Assembly: GCA_026545225.1 (NCBI GenBank)
Contig: CM048848.1
Location: forward strand, 15,613,353 to 15,677,352
Source of the DNA: Cornus controversa
Lineage: Eukaryota; Streptophyta; Magnoliopsida; Cornales; Cornaceae
Direction: 5' to 3'
DNA length: 64,000 bases
In this document: positions 22,594 to 34,189 of the stretch, piece by piece
How positions within the stretch are numbered: the first letter of the stretch is position 1
How the letters are laid out: each line of letters begins with the position of its first letter
Position numbers and translations under genes: made by a program
The notes under the pieces: generated by a model
The model's input: the letters and a program-made list of their open reading frames with translations, nothing else
Databases searched by the model: none
Told to the model about the DNA's origin: nothing

Positions 22594-24015
22594 TGATGTG
22601 GTCGGAACTAAATTATATTGTAAGCTTAATTTTGCCCTTTTTATCAAAATATAATTTAACCACTCGCAAGAGCACGAATCTTTGTAGATAAGGTTCTATA
22701 TAGAGGGTATCGATCCCACGAGGACTAGTCGTTAATTGTCATAAAGAAAGATTAATTCTACTTTAATTCTAAAGAAACAGGTTTTTGGTTTTGTGTTTAA
22801 AACTATTGCGTAAATGAAATGACGATAAAATTAAAGAGTAAAGTTGGGAGAGAGAACTAGGGTTGGGTTCCACCACTAGCCATTCACATGTTCATAAGTG
22901 TAGCAAGCATGGGATTCATTAATTAAATGCCTAACAATGTCATTAGGCTTGTGACCTCAATGACATATCAAAAGATCAATGTGTGTGCTAACCTATCATA
23001 ATCCATCTTCAACAAGCATAGCTCTTCAACCTAACTAACTACCTAATTACTCTACTCTCTACGTAAACACTACATGCATCCAAACTACCTTGTCTTGGCA
23101 TGGTCTATACAAACTAGCATCACACATTCATTTAAACACCATTATCTAGCCATCATTTGCACTTCTTGTGGAATATGCAAATGTTGTGCATTCAAGTGAC
23201 AAAACCTACTCTAAGACAAGAATAAATTCCATATCAAATGAATATATATAAGAAATGTATTTGTGTACATAATCACTAGGCTAAATAATCAACATTTAAT
23301 TACAAATCCCCAAGAGCTACAAAGATGAACAAGTTTACATGGCTAGGGGTTGAAACCAACACCCTAGTAGAAGAGTTAGTTGCTCATGGTTGCCTTGCAC
23401 CCTTCCATTGATGAAGAGAATGAAGCTTCTTGGTCTGGTTCAGCTTTTCTCTTCCTCTCCCGAAGGTCTCTCTTTCCTTCTTCTGATGTGTATGTTGAGA
23501 GATATGAGATATGTGGCTTTTGGTGCTTTATGTATGCTTTTTGGCTCCTTTAGGCCCACCATATATATATATATATATCATTATATATATCTCTTGTATC
23601 AAGAAGGCCCCCAAAAGTCTTGTTCAAGTCAGACAATCCCCCTAAGTCGTGCAAAAAGGGGGATTTTGTTGCAAGTGGGAGAGCAGGTGAGCAAGTGGCC
23701 AAGTGGGCTCTGCAGCATTTCGATTGATCGAAATTGCATTTCGATTGATCGAGATTTTGATCAATCGAAATGAGATTTCGATCAATCGAAATCTCGATTG
23801 ATCGAAATCCACATCTCGATTGATCGAAATGCCTTGGCAACATTTTCTGATTTCATCTCTTGACTACAGAAAGCTTCCAACTTTGCTCCATTTACTCCAA
23901 TACCTGCAATACATCAAAAACACAAAAATACCATAAACATATCTCGGTAAACGCAAAAACGGAACTAACATATGCAATAAAGAGGGTTCAAATGCATAGA
24001 ATTAAACACTTATCA
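22594..24015 (-). repeat. 3' LTR of element B (left copy)
   Basis: 1422 bp, TGATGTGG...CTTATCA on the + strand. It carries a (TA)n run near 23562-23592 and a six-motif palindrome array at 23717-23830. The first about 960 bp on the + strand are identical to the other copy, and all differences lie in the remaining part, which is U3 on the coding strand. Confidence 0.96.
23717..23830. repeat. TCGATYRATCGA palindrome array in LTR B (left)
   Basis: Six near-palindromes, e.g. TTTCGATCAATCGAAA and TCTCGATTGATCGAAA, with short spacers. The matching array in the other LTR is at 35312-35424 and carries several single-base differences. Confidence 0.9.
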
Positions 24016-25835
24016 CACCCCCAAACTTACATATTGCTAGTCCCTTAGCAATACAATATTACAAAAATGAAATCAACTATCTTATACAAAAGTTTAATCA
24101 TGCTCAGTCATCAACTAGATAAAGGGCGCTCATCCATTCATTTCACAATTGGCAAATGCAACAAGTATTACAGAACTATGTGGTCATTAGCAAAAATGGA
24201 CTTTCACAAGCTATAAATGAACGACAGTCCCCACATACTGGCCAGCCCGAACAACTATAACAATTCCAACCCCAAAATCCTCTTTGAAAAGTGAACATGC
24301 ATTCTAACGTGTGACTTTTGTCATATTTGGAGAAGAAAACGAACAAATCTGTTTTTAATAGAAAAACTCATTGAAAATGCTCAACACGGCTGTTTCATTA
24401 TCACAAAACATTCATGATTGCTCATGTGCGGATGACCGTGCAATGCTTAGCTCTTTTTGCTTTCTTGTAAGCCCATGTAGCGGCATTGGGCCAATGACTC
24501 CCAAACCAATTGGTTTTAGGGCATTAGGCGAAGAAGCACCCCTCGGACTTAATAACCGAGCTTACAAGGCGATAAGCGTAAGCAAGCCATCCGCTTATTA
24601 CTGCTCAACCTCACACACTTTTACACGAATATTTCCTGCTTTGAGGCATAGAAATCCGGTCTATTTAGTGAGAAGGCTTATTGCATATTTTTCTCTTTTT
24701 ATTATTATTATTATTATTTTTTTTTCAACAACCGGAAGAACTTATTCTCTAAGCTGTTCAGATAAAAACAGAAATTTCAAAAATTCTCCCTCAGACTTAT
24801 ACCCCACAATTTAAACTGCATGTGTGCGAATTTGTGCGGTTAAGGACAAATTTAGGGCAAGAACTGTACGTGCTCGAGTTTGGACAATAATGTAGACCGT
24901 TCTAGCTTACTATCAAGCTTGCAAAAGTGCGGGTATTTACAATGTTAAAGTTCTTAACTACCTGCTGCATTTACCTCGGACATTTATTCGAATGATCTTC
25001 CTTTAAAAAGCAAGACATCATAGCAAGCATGCAAAAATATCACAGAAAAAAAAACTGCTCTACAATGACACTCAATATAATGACTGAACATTGCATGCAT
25101 ATGCAAGTGGTATAGCATACCGCACCCCCAAACTTATATGCAACATTGTCCTCAATGCTTGGACAAGAAGAGCAAGGAAAGAAGTTACCGGGATGGCAGA
25201 ATGCGAGAAAAATGGAATTCCACAGCAGCGGTCATCCTGTAAATAAGAAAAATCTGCACAGAATACCAACTGGATACCACGAGCATTACAAGGAACAAAA
25301 AGTAGATAAATAGAACATAATGAAATAATTATGCACAAACAGACAATGCCAATATCACTGTAAATCTAATGGTCTGAACTGGTGTTTCCCGATTGTCTAA
25401 GAGGTCTATGCGATAAGATATTGACTATCCAGGCGCGCTAACGTATAGCACGCAAAGGGGCTGCCTTTCTTTATTACCGCCATACTGTGTTGAAGCAATC
25501 TCAACAGTATTGGGAATTGAAACCAGGCGGTAATAAACGGAAATCATCAACTGAATCGCATATAACAATTAGACAAGTGGTACTACATACATAGTCAAAG
25601 TATAGAGAACAGATAGGTTGACGGAAAGCAAAATAAAGACAGTAAAGACAACACATGGCATAAAAGAAAATATAAAGGTATTCCATATAACTGAAAATGA
25701 GTTTTAGTACAAAGTGTACCTGCAGGTGGAATACTCAAAAAGAAACTAAACATGGCCAACATGGCCTATCAAAAAAAAAAAAAAGAAAGAAAGAAAAATA
25801 CAGAAAATAAAGCAGAAAAGATGAATAAAGGGCAG
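24016..25835 (-). other. 3' non-coding tail of element B with two polypurine-tract-like motifs
   Basis: No coding region is supported. On the minus strand AAGTTTGGGGGTG lies next to the LTR (24016-24028) and again at 25123-25135. The conserved block with CCAATTGGTTTGGGAGTCA is at about 24493-24530. This layout matches element A. Confidence 0.75.
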
Positions 25836-27059
25836 CTACTCGAGGGCGGGTGGTGGTGGTGGTGGGTCGGTGGGAGCAGAAGTGGAGGTGGAGGCTCGAC
25901 CTGCGAACAGGAACTGCAGATCCTGCCGGAAGGCTCGGAACTCATCTAAAATCGCTCTCTGGCCCTGTACCAGAGAAGAAATGTCCGTCTGAATACCTGC
26001 CAGCTGACTCTGCGTCACCTGGACGTGCTCGTCAAAACCCTGCTGGAGCCGCTCTACGTCAGCTGCCAGGCAGGAATAGCCAGTCGCTAAGATATCATGC
26101 CGCTCTGCAGTGACATCCATCTCCTCCTCCTCCATCTCCTCGTCCTCTGACTCCGCCCCTGCTGGCTCTCCCTCATCCATCTCCACCGGGGCATCCATAT
26201 CTACATCGTCTGGTGGATCACCCTGATGGTCCTGTCGCTCTAAGTGTCGCCTCACCCGATCCCACTGAGTAGATGTGAAGCGGGCGGGCGGTGCCAACTG
26301 AATGTCAGTCCGACTGACCGGTGTACTGGCACTGTTGAGAAAAGCAGCGATCAGGAATGGAAAGGGAAGCCGCCAACTCACTGTTCTCCTCTTCCTCTTG
26401 TTGACGAGGCCATCCCAAACTTTGTGCATCTGCCCCCAGATAAGCGATGGGACAGAAAACCAAGCGCCCGTATGGAAAGCATAGAGGCAACGGAGGAGGT
26501 CACCCCTGCGCTCGGCCACGTGCTGCAACGGACACGCGTTCTTGAGGAGAACGGTGTCCAGGAACCAATATCTGCTCGGGCACATCGACTTGGACGTGCA
26601 GTTGTGGTTGGGCGTGGTAAACGCCCCGCCACACATGTCCATCACTATCGAGAAGAGCGTGGTATCTGCTGGGAGCGCGGCACTATAGAGTGGCTGACCG
26701 TCCGGGCCAACCATGTCCGGCGGCTGCTGGTGAGGCATGCCGAGCATATGAGCAATCCGGCTCGGCGTAATAGTGATCGTGACAGTGGCCACAGTAGTCT
26801 CGAGTGTATCTGGCGCTGTGCAGGAGTAGGTCATATGCTCGTAAAAGACCTCCACTAGGCGCTCGTGTGCCATGTCGGTGGGAGGCACACATAGCCGGTC
26901 GAGGCGACGCCTCCTGAGCTCGGCAACCGTCCACTCGGTGTCGGGACGCCTCTCAAACTCGGCTAAGTCGAAAACCTGCTCCGGGTGGAACTTCCGAGAC
27001 CGGAAGGCTCGCCCGGGCACGTCACGAACAGCACCGGCGGCGTTCTTCACTCTCGCCAT
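25836..27059 (-). CDS. Accessory ORF of element B (putative plant transposon protein family)
   Basis: 407 residues from the MARVKN methionine. An upstream in-frame ATG would add ten residues, but the MARVKN start is conserved in element A, so it is preferred. The N-terminus is basic (GRAFRSRKFHPEQ). The middle holds the family blocks RLCVPPTD, SKSMCPSRYWFLDTVLLKN, CPLQHVAERRGDLLRCLYAFHTGAWFSVPSLIWGQM and WRLPFPFLIAAFL. An acidic stretch (about residues 285-315) leads into a heptad-like region and a proline-rich C-terminus. No signal peptide or clear membrane segment is visible. The ORF sits where env-like genes sit in Athila elements but does not look like a glycoprotein. The family has no assigned activity that I know of. 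The intact frame in a young element suggests selection on the family. Confidence 0.85.
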   Translation of the reverse strand: MARVKNAAGAVRDVPGRAFRSRKFHPEQVFDLAEFERRPDTEWTVAELRRRRLDRLCVPPTDMAHERLVEVFYEHMTYSCTAPDTLETTVATVTITITPSRIAHMLGMPHQQPPDMVGPDGQPLYSAALPADTTLFSIVMDMCGGAFTTPNHNCTSKSMCPSRYWFLDTVLLKNACPLQHVAERRGDLLRCLYAFHTGAWFSVPSLIWGQMHKVWDGLVNKRKRRTVSWRLPFPFLIAAFLNSASTPVSRTDIQLAPPARFTSTQWDRVRRHLERQDHQGDPPDDVDMDAPVEMDEGEPAGAESEDEEMEEEEMDVTAERHDILATGYSCLAADVERLQQGFDEHVQVTQSQLAGIQTDISSLVQGQRAILDEFRAFRQDLQFLFAGRASTSTSAPTDPPPPPPALE

Positions 27060-28271
27060 GGCCTCGGAACAGTCTGCACTGGATTCCAAAAGGTACGTAA
27101 ATAAAAGATGAATAAAAAGAAGGTTAAACTACTACTAGACTAAAAGAATAAAAATAAAAATGAAGTCCTAGTCCAAGGTACTGACAAAAATGCGAAAAGT
27201 TACACCCGAAGAGGCATTGTGAACGGGCGCAACCGAAACGAAGGTGCCGCGGTTACACACCGTACACTAAGCGTTTGAAATGAAGAAAATGCCAAATTCC
27301 ACTCCTGCTTGAATTCCTACCCCCCGAAACCCACAAAAACTGGATTCAGACATCGCAATCGCAACCATCCACCCCAACATGATCTAACTATGTTTATTCC
27401 GCTATAAAACTATCAAAAATGGCGAGAGAATAAACAAAAAGTAGCCATGCATCACTTACCTCGTGAGGAAGAAGATGAACGGCTCAACCGAAGAAAACTC
27501 CACGCGCAGCCGCGAAGAGAAGATCGCGCAGATGCTAGCGGCGGATCGGACTACGCCGGATGGCGGCGGATGATCGGGAATGGAAGATCGAGTGCTCGGG
27601 AGTGCTTGGAGAAGGCTTGGATCGCACAGAGGGAGAGAAGAAGTCGGATGGTCTTTTAAAATGGGAGGGAAGCCCAACGGTTTAAATAGCTTTTCGGCTC
27701 ACGTGCAGGCTCCGCGCACATTTCGATTGATCGAAATGTGTATTTCGATCAATCGAAATTTCGATTGATTGGAATCTTGCTTCGATCAATCGAAACTAAC
27801 TTCGATGGATCGAGATTGTCTCTTCGATCAATCGAACATTCCTCCCCTGAATCACATTTTTACTTCGATCAATCGAACATTTAATTGATGCAATCGAACT
27901 TTTATTTCGATCAATCGAAATCCCATTTCGATCAATCGAAAGTTTCGATCGATCGAAGACCTATCGAAGTGCAATCGAAGAATACCACCTCTCGGGACTT
28001 TGGACTTGGCAAATCTCTGCAATTTTTCGATCAATCGAAACCAAAATTTCGATCAATCGAAATTTTTGATTGATCGAAATCTTGGTTTCGATCAATCGAA
28101 ATGCTCAAAAACAGTCAGTTTAAAATATGCTTCAGGGACTTGGATATTGGGGAATTAGATACTACATTGCTTAGATACAAACCTACTTTGGATTAAAGGG
28201 ACACCATGGAAGCTTGATAGCCACCATGGCTTCGCCACCTTACACGTCTATGGCGCGACGTCCGAATCGGC
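27060..28271 (-). other. Spacer of element B between pol and accessory ORF
   Basis: No supported coding region. It includes the palindrome array at 27721-28102. Small open frames near 27447-27768 on either strand have no recognisable features. Confidence 0.65.
27721..28102. repeat. Large TCGATYRATCGA palindrome array in the spacer of element B
   Basis: About fourteen copies of TTTCGATCAATCGAAA-like motifs in both orientations over 380 bp, with irregular spacing. One copy is the perfect palindrome TTTCGATCGATCGAA-type (near 27947). The corresponding spacer of element A has the same array with mostly CTCGA/TCGAG arms. Confidence 0.92.
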
Positions 28272-31200
28272 TCACGAGTCAAAATACACGGGATCCGTCA
28301 AAGTGACGATATCCACGTATTCGGTGGTGACTTGGTCATCCACGCACACTTTTAAGCGCTGCCCGTTTACTTTGAATATCGAACCATCTTTCAAGTCCTT
28401 CAATTCCACCGCTCCGTGGGGCGCGACAGAATTAACCAAAAATGGACCATCCCAACGGGAGCGAAGTTTTTCGGGAAACAAATGGAGGCGTGAGTTGTAC
28501 AACCAAACTTTTTGGCCCGGCAAAAATGTTTTGACTCGAATATTACGATCGTGAAAGGCTTTGGACCTTGCCTTATAGATTTTTGCATTCTCATAAGCGT
28601 CATGTCGCAATTCTTCCAATTCATTTAATTGAAGCTTTCGATTAGAACCGGCCTTTTTCATGTCAAAATTGAAGGTCTTGGTGGCCCACATAGCTTTATG
28701 CTCCAATTCAACCGGAAGATGGCACGCCTTGCCATAAACTAACCGATAAGGTGACATTCCAATGGGAGTTTTATATGCGGTTCGGTATGCCCATAATGCG
28801 TCGTTTAGTCGCAATGACCAATCCTTCCGGTCAGGCCGAACAGTTTTCTGAAGAATGTTCTTAATCTCCCTATTGGATACTTCTACTTGGCCACTAGTTT
28901 GAGGATGGTAGGGGGTGGCTACTTTGTGTGTGACGGAGTATTTGAGAAGCAAGGTTCGAAGGAACCGGTTACAGAAATGCTTACCTCCGTCACTGATGAT
29001 GGCCCGAGGCGTACCAAACCGGCTAAAAATGTTAGCTTGTATGAATTTAACCACGACTGCGTGATCGTTGGTTTTGGTAGCAACGGCCTCTATCCACTTA
29101 GATACGTAGTCCACCGCCACAAGTATGTACTCATGACCAGTAGAGGGTGGAAATGGTCCCATGAAGTCAATGCCCCACACATCAAATATTTCAATGACAA
29201 GAATAGGGTTAAGAGGCATCATGTCCTTCCGAGACATCGCGCCGAGGCGCTGACATCGCTCACAAGAGCGGCAGAATGAATATGCATCCCGATGAAGTGT
29301 CGGCCAGAAAAATCCGCATTGAAGAATTTTTGCTACGGTTTTCTTAGCACTAAAGTGTCCCCCACAAGCGAGTGTATGACAAAATTTAAGAATGCTTTGG
29401 AATTCACTGTTGGGTACACACTTACGAATTATTTGATCGGGGCAGTATTTGAACAATTGAGGATCGTCCCAATAATATGATCGTGATTGGGAGAGAAAAC
29501 GATCCTTCTCTTGTTTGGTCCAAGAAGATGGTATTTTACCGGTTGCCAAATAATTAACCACATCCGCATACCAAGGGATACTCTCTTGAGAGATGACAAA
29601 GAGTTGTTCATCCGGGAATGATTCACAAACTGGAATGGAATTATGGAGGGATTCAACAAGAATTCTAGAAAGGTGGTCAGCTACCACATTTTCAGTTCCC
29701 TTTTTGTCTCTAATCTCAAAATTGAACTCTTGCAACAAGAGTATCCATCGGATCAACCTAGGCTTAGTGTCCTTTTTCGCCAAAAGATGCCGGAGGGCAG
29801 CATGGTCCGAATAGACAATGACCTTTGAACCTAATAAATAAGCTCGAAATTTGTCTAATGCAAATACTACCACAAGCAATTCCTTTTCCGTTGTGGTATA
29901 ATTGATTTGAGCCTCGGAAAGGGTTTTACTTGCGTAATAGATGACATGTGGCAGTTTGTCTACTCGTTGCCCTAAGACCGCACCCATGGCATAGTCGGAT
30001 GCATCACACATAATCTCAAATGGGAGAGCCCAATTTGGAGGGATTAGAATTGGAACGGTTGTAAGCATGGCGCGGAGTTTTTCAAAAGCGTCAAGGCACG
30101 CTTCATCAAAGGTAAAGCAAGACTCTTTTTCAAGAAGGCGACACAAAGGCCGAGAAATCTTGCTAAAGTCTTTGATGAAACGGCGATAAAAGCCCGCATG
30201 CCCAAGGAATGAACGAATCTCTCTCACCGTGGATGGTGGAGGAAGTTTGGAAATGAGCTCAACCTTGGCTTTATCAACCTCTATTCCTCGCTTAGACACA
30301 ATATGCCCTAGGACAATACCCTCTTGAACCATAAAGTGACTCTTTTCCCAACTAAGAATTAGGTTGGTTTCTTGACATCTTTTGAGAACACAAGCTAGAT
30401 TTTGGAGGCATGATTCATATGAAGGCCCAAAAATGGAAAAATCATCCATGAACACTTCTAAGAATTTTTCCACCATGTCCGAGAAAATAGACATCATACA
30501 CCGTTGAAAAGTTGCCGGTGCATTGCACAACCCAAAGGGCATGCGTCTATAAGCAAATGTGCCGAAGGGACATGTAAAGGTGGTTTTCTCTTGGTCCCTC
30601 GGGTCTATAGCAACCTGATTATAGCCGGAATATCCATCCAAAAAGCAATAAAAGCTTTGCCCGGCCAATCTCTCCAATATTTGATCAATGAATGGAAGGG
30701 GGAAGTGATCTTTCCGAGTGGCTGAATTTAATTTCCTATAATCAATGCACACTCTCCATCCTGTGGTGGTGCGTTGGGGAACTAATTCACCCTTATCATT
30801 AGGTTGCACCGTAATACCAGACTTCTTTGGAACCACTTGAGTGGGACTAACCCACTTGCTATCAGAGATGGGGTATATGATCCCCGCATCTAGTAACTTC
30901 ACCACCTCCTTCATTACAACGTCCTTCATGTTTGGATTCAATCGACGTTGTGCCTCCCTTGAGGTCTTTGCATCCTCTTCCAAGTGTATGCGATGCATAC
31001 AAACAGAAGGGTCTATTCCCTTAAGATCTACCACACTCCATCCTATTGCTTCTTTGTGCTCTTTGAGCACCTTTATGAGTTCCAATTCTTGAGCATTTGT
31101 GAGATTGGAAGCAATAATGACTGGAAGGGTCTCATTTGCGCCCAAGAAAACATACTTGAGTGTAGCTGGAAGAGGCTTGAGCTCAAGTTGTGGTGGGGAA

Positions 31201-32834
31201 ATTAAAGAAGGAGTTTGGGGAGTTTTGGACAAAGGGGGCAAGGGTTCTCTCGGAACTCTCCACTTAGGCAAATCCATGACAGTATTAACATCGAGCATGG
31301 AATTGACTTCACATATGGATTGCTCAATGTCAAAATCGTCATAGTTAAAATGATTTAGGCATGCCTCTAAAGGGTCCGTGGAAAGAATAGAAGGAAGTGC
31401 TTCTTGAACAAGGTCGTCCACAACATCGACACAAAAGCACTCACTTTCATCGTCGGGTGTGTGGTGGGAAGCATTGAAGATGTTCAAGCGGACTTTCATA
31501 TTCCCAAAAGAGATGTCCATCACTCCAGTACGGCAATTAACGCAAGCGTTTGCCGTGGCCAAGAATGGACGACCTAAAATGATAGGAATATGATGATTCG
31601 GATTTTGGACCGGTTCCGTGTCAAGGACTATGAAGTCCACCGGAAAATAGAATTTGTCCACTTGAATGATGACATCCTCAATGATGCCACGTGGTTGCTT
31701 CACCGAACGGTCGGCAAGTTGCAACACAACCGTGGTATGCTTGAGTTCCCCCAAACCTAGTTGTTGGTAAACTGAGAATGGAAGCAAATTGACACTAGCC
31801 CCTAGGTCAAGAAGTGCTTTTTCAAAAGATTGATTTCCGATGGTGCACGAAATGGTCGGAGCACCCGGATCTTTGAATTTAGGAGGGGCTTGGTGTTGGA
31901 AAATGGAGCTTATGTGCTCAGTTAAGAGGACTTTCTTAGGAACATTATTCCTAGATTTGCGCTTTTGAGTGCATAAGTCCTTCAAGAATTTCGCATAAGA
32001 GGGAATTTGTCGAATAGCATCAAGGAGAGGGAGATTGATCTTTACTTGTTTGAAGATCTCCATCATGTCTTGGATTTTCTCTCCTTGCTTCCCGAAATGA
32101 GAAGGTTCCTTCAATCTTTGAGGAAAAGGAACCAGAGGTTCATAAGAGGTGTCAAGATTTGGAATCGATGATGACACAACTTCACTTGCCTTTCCTTTTG
32201 GATTTGAAGGGGTATTTTGCAAATTTGGATTTAACGGAAACAATTTTGGATTTAATTGGGATTCTTTTGGATTTTTAGGTTGCTCTTGAAATTCCTTTCT
32301 CTCTTCCTCCCCTACCTTGGAGTTAATGATTTTACCACTCCTCAAGGTTGTGATTGATTGAACTTGCTCTGGAGGAGCATTACAAGTTGAAGATGATGGA
32401 TCTTCAATCATATGCACACCCTTGGGATTCGCCACCGGTTGACTTGGCAACTTACCTTCCTCCCTTCTATTTAAGGCATTAGCTAGTTGCCCGATTTGAG
32501 CTTCTAACCTAGCCATAGATTGAGCATTGGCCTCAAGCTTAGAGATTGATTGAGAGTGAGTTTGCAATAAGCGGGTGTTGGCCTCAAGATTGCTTATCAC
32601 TCGTTCTTCAAAGCTTTGGCTTCTTGGAGGAGGTGGTGGTTGTTGGTAATTTGATCTTTGATTGTAAGGTTGAGGGTTTGGCCTATAAAGAGGCTGTTGA
32701 GATTGGGAATTAAAAGAACTTTGCCCTTGGAAAGAGGGACTTGATTCTTGATTCTTCCATGAAAAAGCCGGATGGTTCTTGTAACCAGGATTGTACGTGT
32801 TCGAATATGGATCATTCATTTGTTTAGCGTACAA
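28272..32834 (-). CDS. Pol polyprotein of element B (PR, RT, RNase H, integrase)
   Basis: A 1520-residue open frame. The first about 300 residues are Gln/Pro/Ser-rich. The protease block [15 protein letters not shown] is near residue 342. RT spans roughly 640-860 with [13 protein letters not shown] and the catalytic FMDD. RNase H has [38 protein letters not shown] and NVVADHLSR. Integrase has an intact H-H-C-C zinc site ([11 protein letters not shown] ... CRSCERCQ) and the three acidic residues in [15 protein letters not shown] and GQVEVSNRE. There is no chromodomain. The enzymes convert element RNA to DNA and insert it into the chromosome. The frame is continuous with gag except for one stop codon, so the ATG at 32834 may not be the real start. 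Confidence 0.95.
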   Translation of the reverse strand: MYAKQMNDPYSNTYNPGYKNHPAFSWKNQESSPSFQGQSSFNSQSQQPLYRPNPQPYNQRSNYQQPPPPPRSQSFEERVISNLEANTRLLQTHSQSISKLEANAQSMARLEAQIGQLANALNRREEGKLPSQPVANPKGVHMIEDPSSSTCNAPPEQVQSITTLRSGKIINSKVGEEERKEFQEQPKNPKESQLNPKLFPLNPNLQNTPSNPKGKASEVVSSSIPNLDTSYEPLVPFPQRLKEPSHFGKQGEKIQDMMEIFKQVKINLPLLDAIRQIPSYAKFLKDLCTQKRKSRNNVPKKVLLTEHISSIFQHQAPPKFKDPGAPTISCTIGNQSFEKALLDLGASVNLLPFSVYQQLGLGELKHTTVVLQLADRSVKQPRGIIEDVIIQVDKFYFPVDFIVLDTEPVQNPNHHIPIILGRPFLATANACVNCRTGVMDISFGNMKVRLNIFNASHHTPDDESECFCVDVVDDLVQEALPSILSTDPLEACLNHFNYDDFDIEQSICEVNSMLDVNTVMDLPKWRVPREPLPPLSKTPQTPSLISPPQLELKPLPATLKYVFLGANETLPVIIASNLTNAQELELIKVLKEHKEAIGWSVVDLKGIDPSVCMHRIHLEEDAKTSREAQRRLNPNMKDVVMKEVVKLLDAGIIYPISDSKWVSPTQVVPKKSGITVQPNDKGELVPQRTTTGWRVCIDYRKLNSATRKDHFPLPFIDQILERLAGQSFYCFLDGYSGYNQVAIDPRDQEKTTFTCPFGTFAYRRMPFGLCNAPATFQRCMMSIFSDMVEKFLEVFMDDFSIFGPSYESCLQNLACVLKRCQETNLILSWEKSHFMVQEGIVLGHIVSKRGIEVDKAKVELISKLPPPSTVREIRSFLGHAGFYRRFIKDFSKISRPLCRLLEKESCFTFDEACLDAFEKLRAMLTTVPILIPPNWALPFEIMCDASDYAMGAVLGQRVDKLPHVIYYASKTLSEAQINYTTTEKELLVVVFALDKFRAYLLGSKVIVYSDHAALRHLLAKKDTKPRLIRWILLLQEFNFEIRDKKGTENVVADHLSRILVESLHNSIPVCESFPDEQLFVISQESIPWYADVVNYLATGKIPSSWTKQEKDRFLSQSRSYYWDDPQLFKYCPDQIIRKCVPNSEFQSILKFCHTLACGGHFSAKKTVAKILQCGFFWPTLHRDAYSFCRSCERCQRLGAMSRKDMMPLNPILVIEIFDVWGIDFMGPFPPSTGHEYILVAVDYVSKWIEAVATKTNDHAVVVKFIQANIFSRFGTPRAIISDGGKHFCNRFLRTLLLKYSVTHKVATPYHPQTSGQVEVSNREIKNILQKTVRPDRKDWSLRLNDALWAYRTAYKTPIGMSPYRLVYGKACHLPVELEHKAMWATKTFNFDMKKAGSNRKLQLNELEELRHDAYENAKIYKARSKAFHDRNIRVKTFLPGQKVWLYNSRLHLFPEKLRSRWDGPFLVNSVAPHGAVELKDLKDGSIFKVNGQRLKVCVDDQVTTEYVDIVTLTDPVYFDS

Positions 32835-32867
32835 GGCATTCGCTTGCTCTTGAGCATAATCGGGAGA

Positions 32868-33905
32868 TTACCCGACAATAGGACAATCTCGCACAAAATG
32901 CGAAGTGCTATAGCAAAACGAACACCCCTCCTGATTTTGGACAGATTGGTTAGGAATAGGCAGCCCATTTTTCATGATTAAATCCATTTTTTGGGACAAG
33001 GCTTCTACGTGCATGGCTACCTCATCTACCCGTGAAATCTCATGCACTCCTCTACAAGGTTGGGTGGCCTTCCCTTTCCTAGTGGAGGAGCGTTGAGCTG
33101 AATTGTTGCTTAGGGTTTGAAAAAGTTTCCATGCCTCATCGGGGCTTTTCAAAAGGTACCCACCCCCACACGCGGAGTCTATCATTTGTCTATGTTGCTC
33201 ACTCACCCCATCATAAAAACTTTGCACTAGCTGCCATTTTGGGACAGCATGATGCGGACAAGATTTTAAGAGATCTTTTAACCTCTCCCACGTCTCATGG
33301 AATTGTTCTTGGTCAATTTGGGTGAATCCGGTGATTGCTCGCCGAATATCACTTGTCTTACCCATTGGGAAGTATTTTTTTAAGAACTCTATTTGCATTT
33401 CCGCCCAAGAATGGATTGAGTTGGGTTCTAGGGAATTGAACCAACTTCTAGCCTTATCTTTTAGGGAAAATGGAAACATACGTAGCTTTAGATCATCCTC
33501 CGTAAAGTGTGGTACACGAATGGTGGAACACACGGAAAAGAAGTAATCTAAGTGCCGGTATGGATCCTCATTAGGAAGACCGTGAAAGCTGTTAAGAAGG
33601 TTGAGGGTGGAGGACTTTATTTCAAATTGATTTGCCGCTACATCCAGAAATTGAATACACGAAGGTACTTCAAATGTAGTCGGAAGGTAAAAGTCCATAA
33701 GCAACTCTCCTTGAGGAGGTGGTGGTGGAGGCGGTTGTTCATGATTAAAAGGAGGTAGACCGGGAGGTTGTCTCTCATTTGGTTCCATGTTTTCAGTTCT
33801 AGGCAAAATAGGGTCCCTAGAGGTTCCTCTACGTTGTCTAAGTGTTCGTTCAAGTTCACTATTACAAGGAAGCAAAGGAAGTGACAATGACCGTCTACCT
33901 AGCAT
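32868..33905 (-). CDS. Gag of element B
   Basis: 345 residues from the ATG at 33905, about 260 bp after the primer binding site. The capsid-like gag domain covers about residues 110-270 (DEDPYRHLDYFF-like start, WFNSLEPNSIHSWAEM, EFLKKYFPMGKTSDIRR). A zinc knuckle of the CX2CX4HX4C form (CSFCYSTSHFVRDC) lies at the C-terminus, four residues before the stop (TAA, 32868-32870). The pol frame continues in the same register beyond this stop. The stop could be a recent nonsense mutation or a read-through signal that keeps Gag in excess over Gag-Pol. Confidence 0.93.
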   Translation of the reverse strand: MLGRRSLSLPLLPCNSELERTLRQRRGTSRDPILPRTENMEPNERQPPGLPPFNHEQPPPPPPPQGELLMDFYLPTTFEVPSCIQFLDVAANQFEIKSSTLNLLNSFHGLPNEDPYRHLDYFFSVCSTIRVPHFTEDDLKLRMFPFSLKDKARSWFNSLEPNSIHSWAEMQIEFLKKYFPMGKTSDIRRAITGFTQIDQEQFHETWERLKDLLKSCPHHAVPKWQLVQSFYDGVSEQHRQMIDSACGGGYLLKSPDEAWKLFQTLSNNSAQRSSTRKGKATQPCRGVHEISRVDEVAMHVEALSQKMDLIMKNGLPIPNQSVQNQEGCSFCYSTSHFVRDCPIVG

Positions 33906-34165
33906 GCATTAACAATTGAACAGCACCTCTACACACAAAGTAACAATCATATATACAAAAGAATGTGAATGATTCAAACCACCAATTTTTGAAGTTATAC
34001 TCACAAAGGGTTCCAATTTGAATTCTTCTAGATGCCCGCAATGTGGTATACCTAAAATCAAGAAGTTTGAGATATAAGAACAAGATATATACAAAAGAAT
34101 GAAAGAATTTCTAGCCTAAGAATTAAACCAGATTTAATCTTCCAATGGCGACAATTAAACCGTAG

Positions 34166-34183
34166 TCCCCGGCAACGGCGCCA
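34166..34183 (-). other. Primer binding site of element B (tRNA-Asp type)
   Basis: On the minus strand TGGCGCCGTTGCCGGGGA lies six bases after the LTR end. This sequence is the well-known complement of the plant tRNA-Asp 3' end used by Athila-type elements (established knowledge, recalled, not searched). Confidence 0.92.
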
Positions 34184-34189
34184 AAATTT

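Noticed and set aside
25836..27059. Env-like glycoprotein gene, as sometimes proposed for ORFs at this place in Athila elements
   Set aside because: No signal peptide or convincing membrane segment is visible; the sequence matches the putative plant transposon protein pattern.
27721..28073. Small frames translating as repeated FDQSK/RSIEI peptides
   Set aside because: They are read-through of the palindrome array, and the same peptides appear from both strands and in LTRs.
27721..28102. Regularly repeated palindromes as a CRISPR array
   Set aside because: Spacing is irregular, repeats are short and occur in both orientations, and this is plant retrotransposon DNA.
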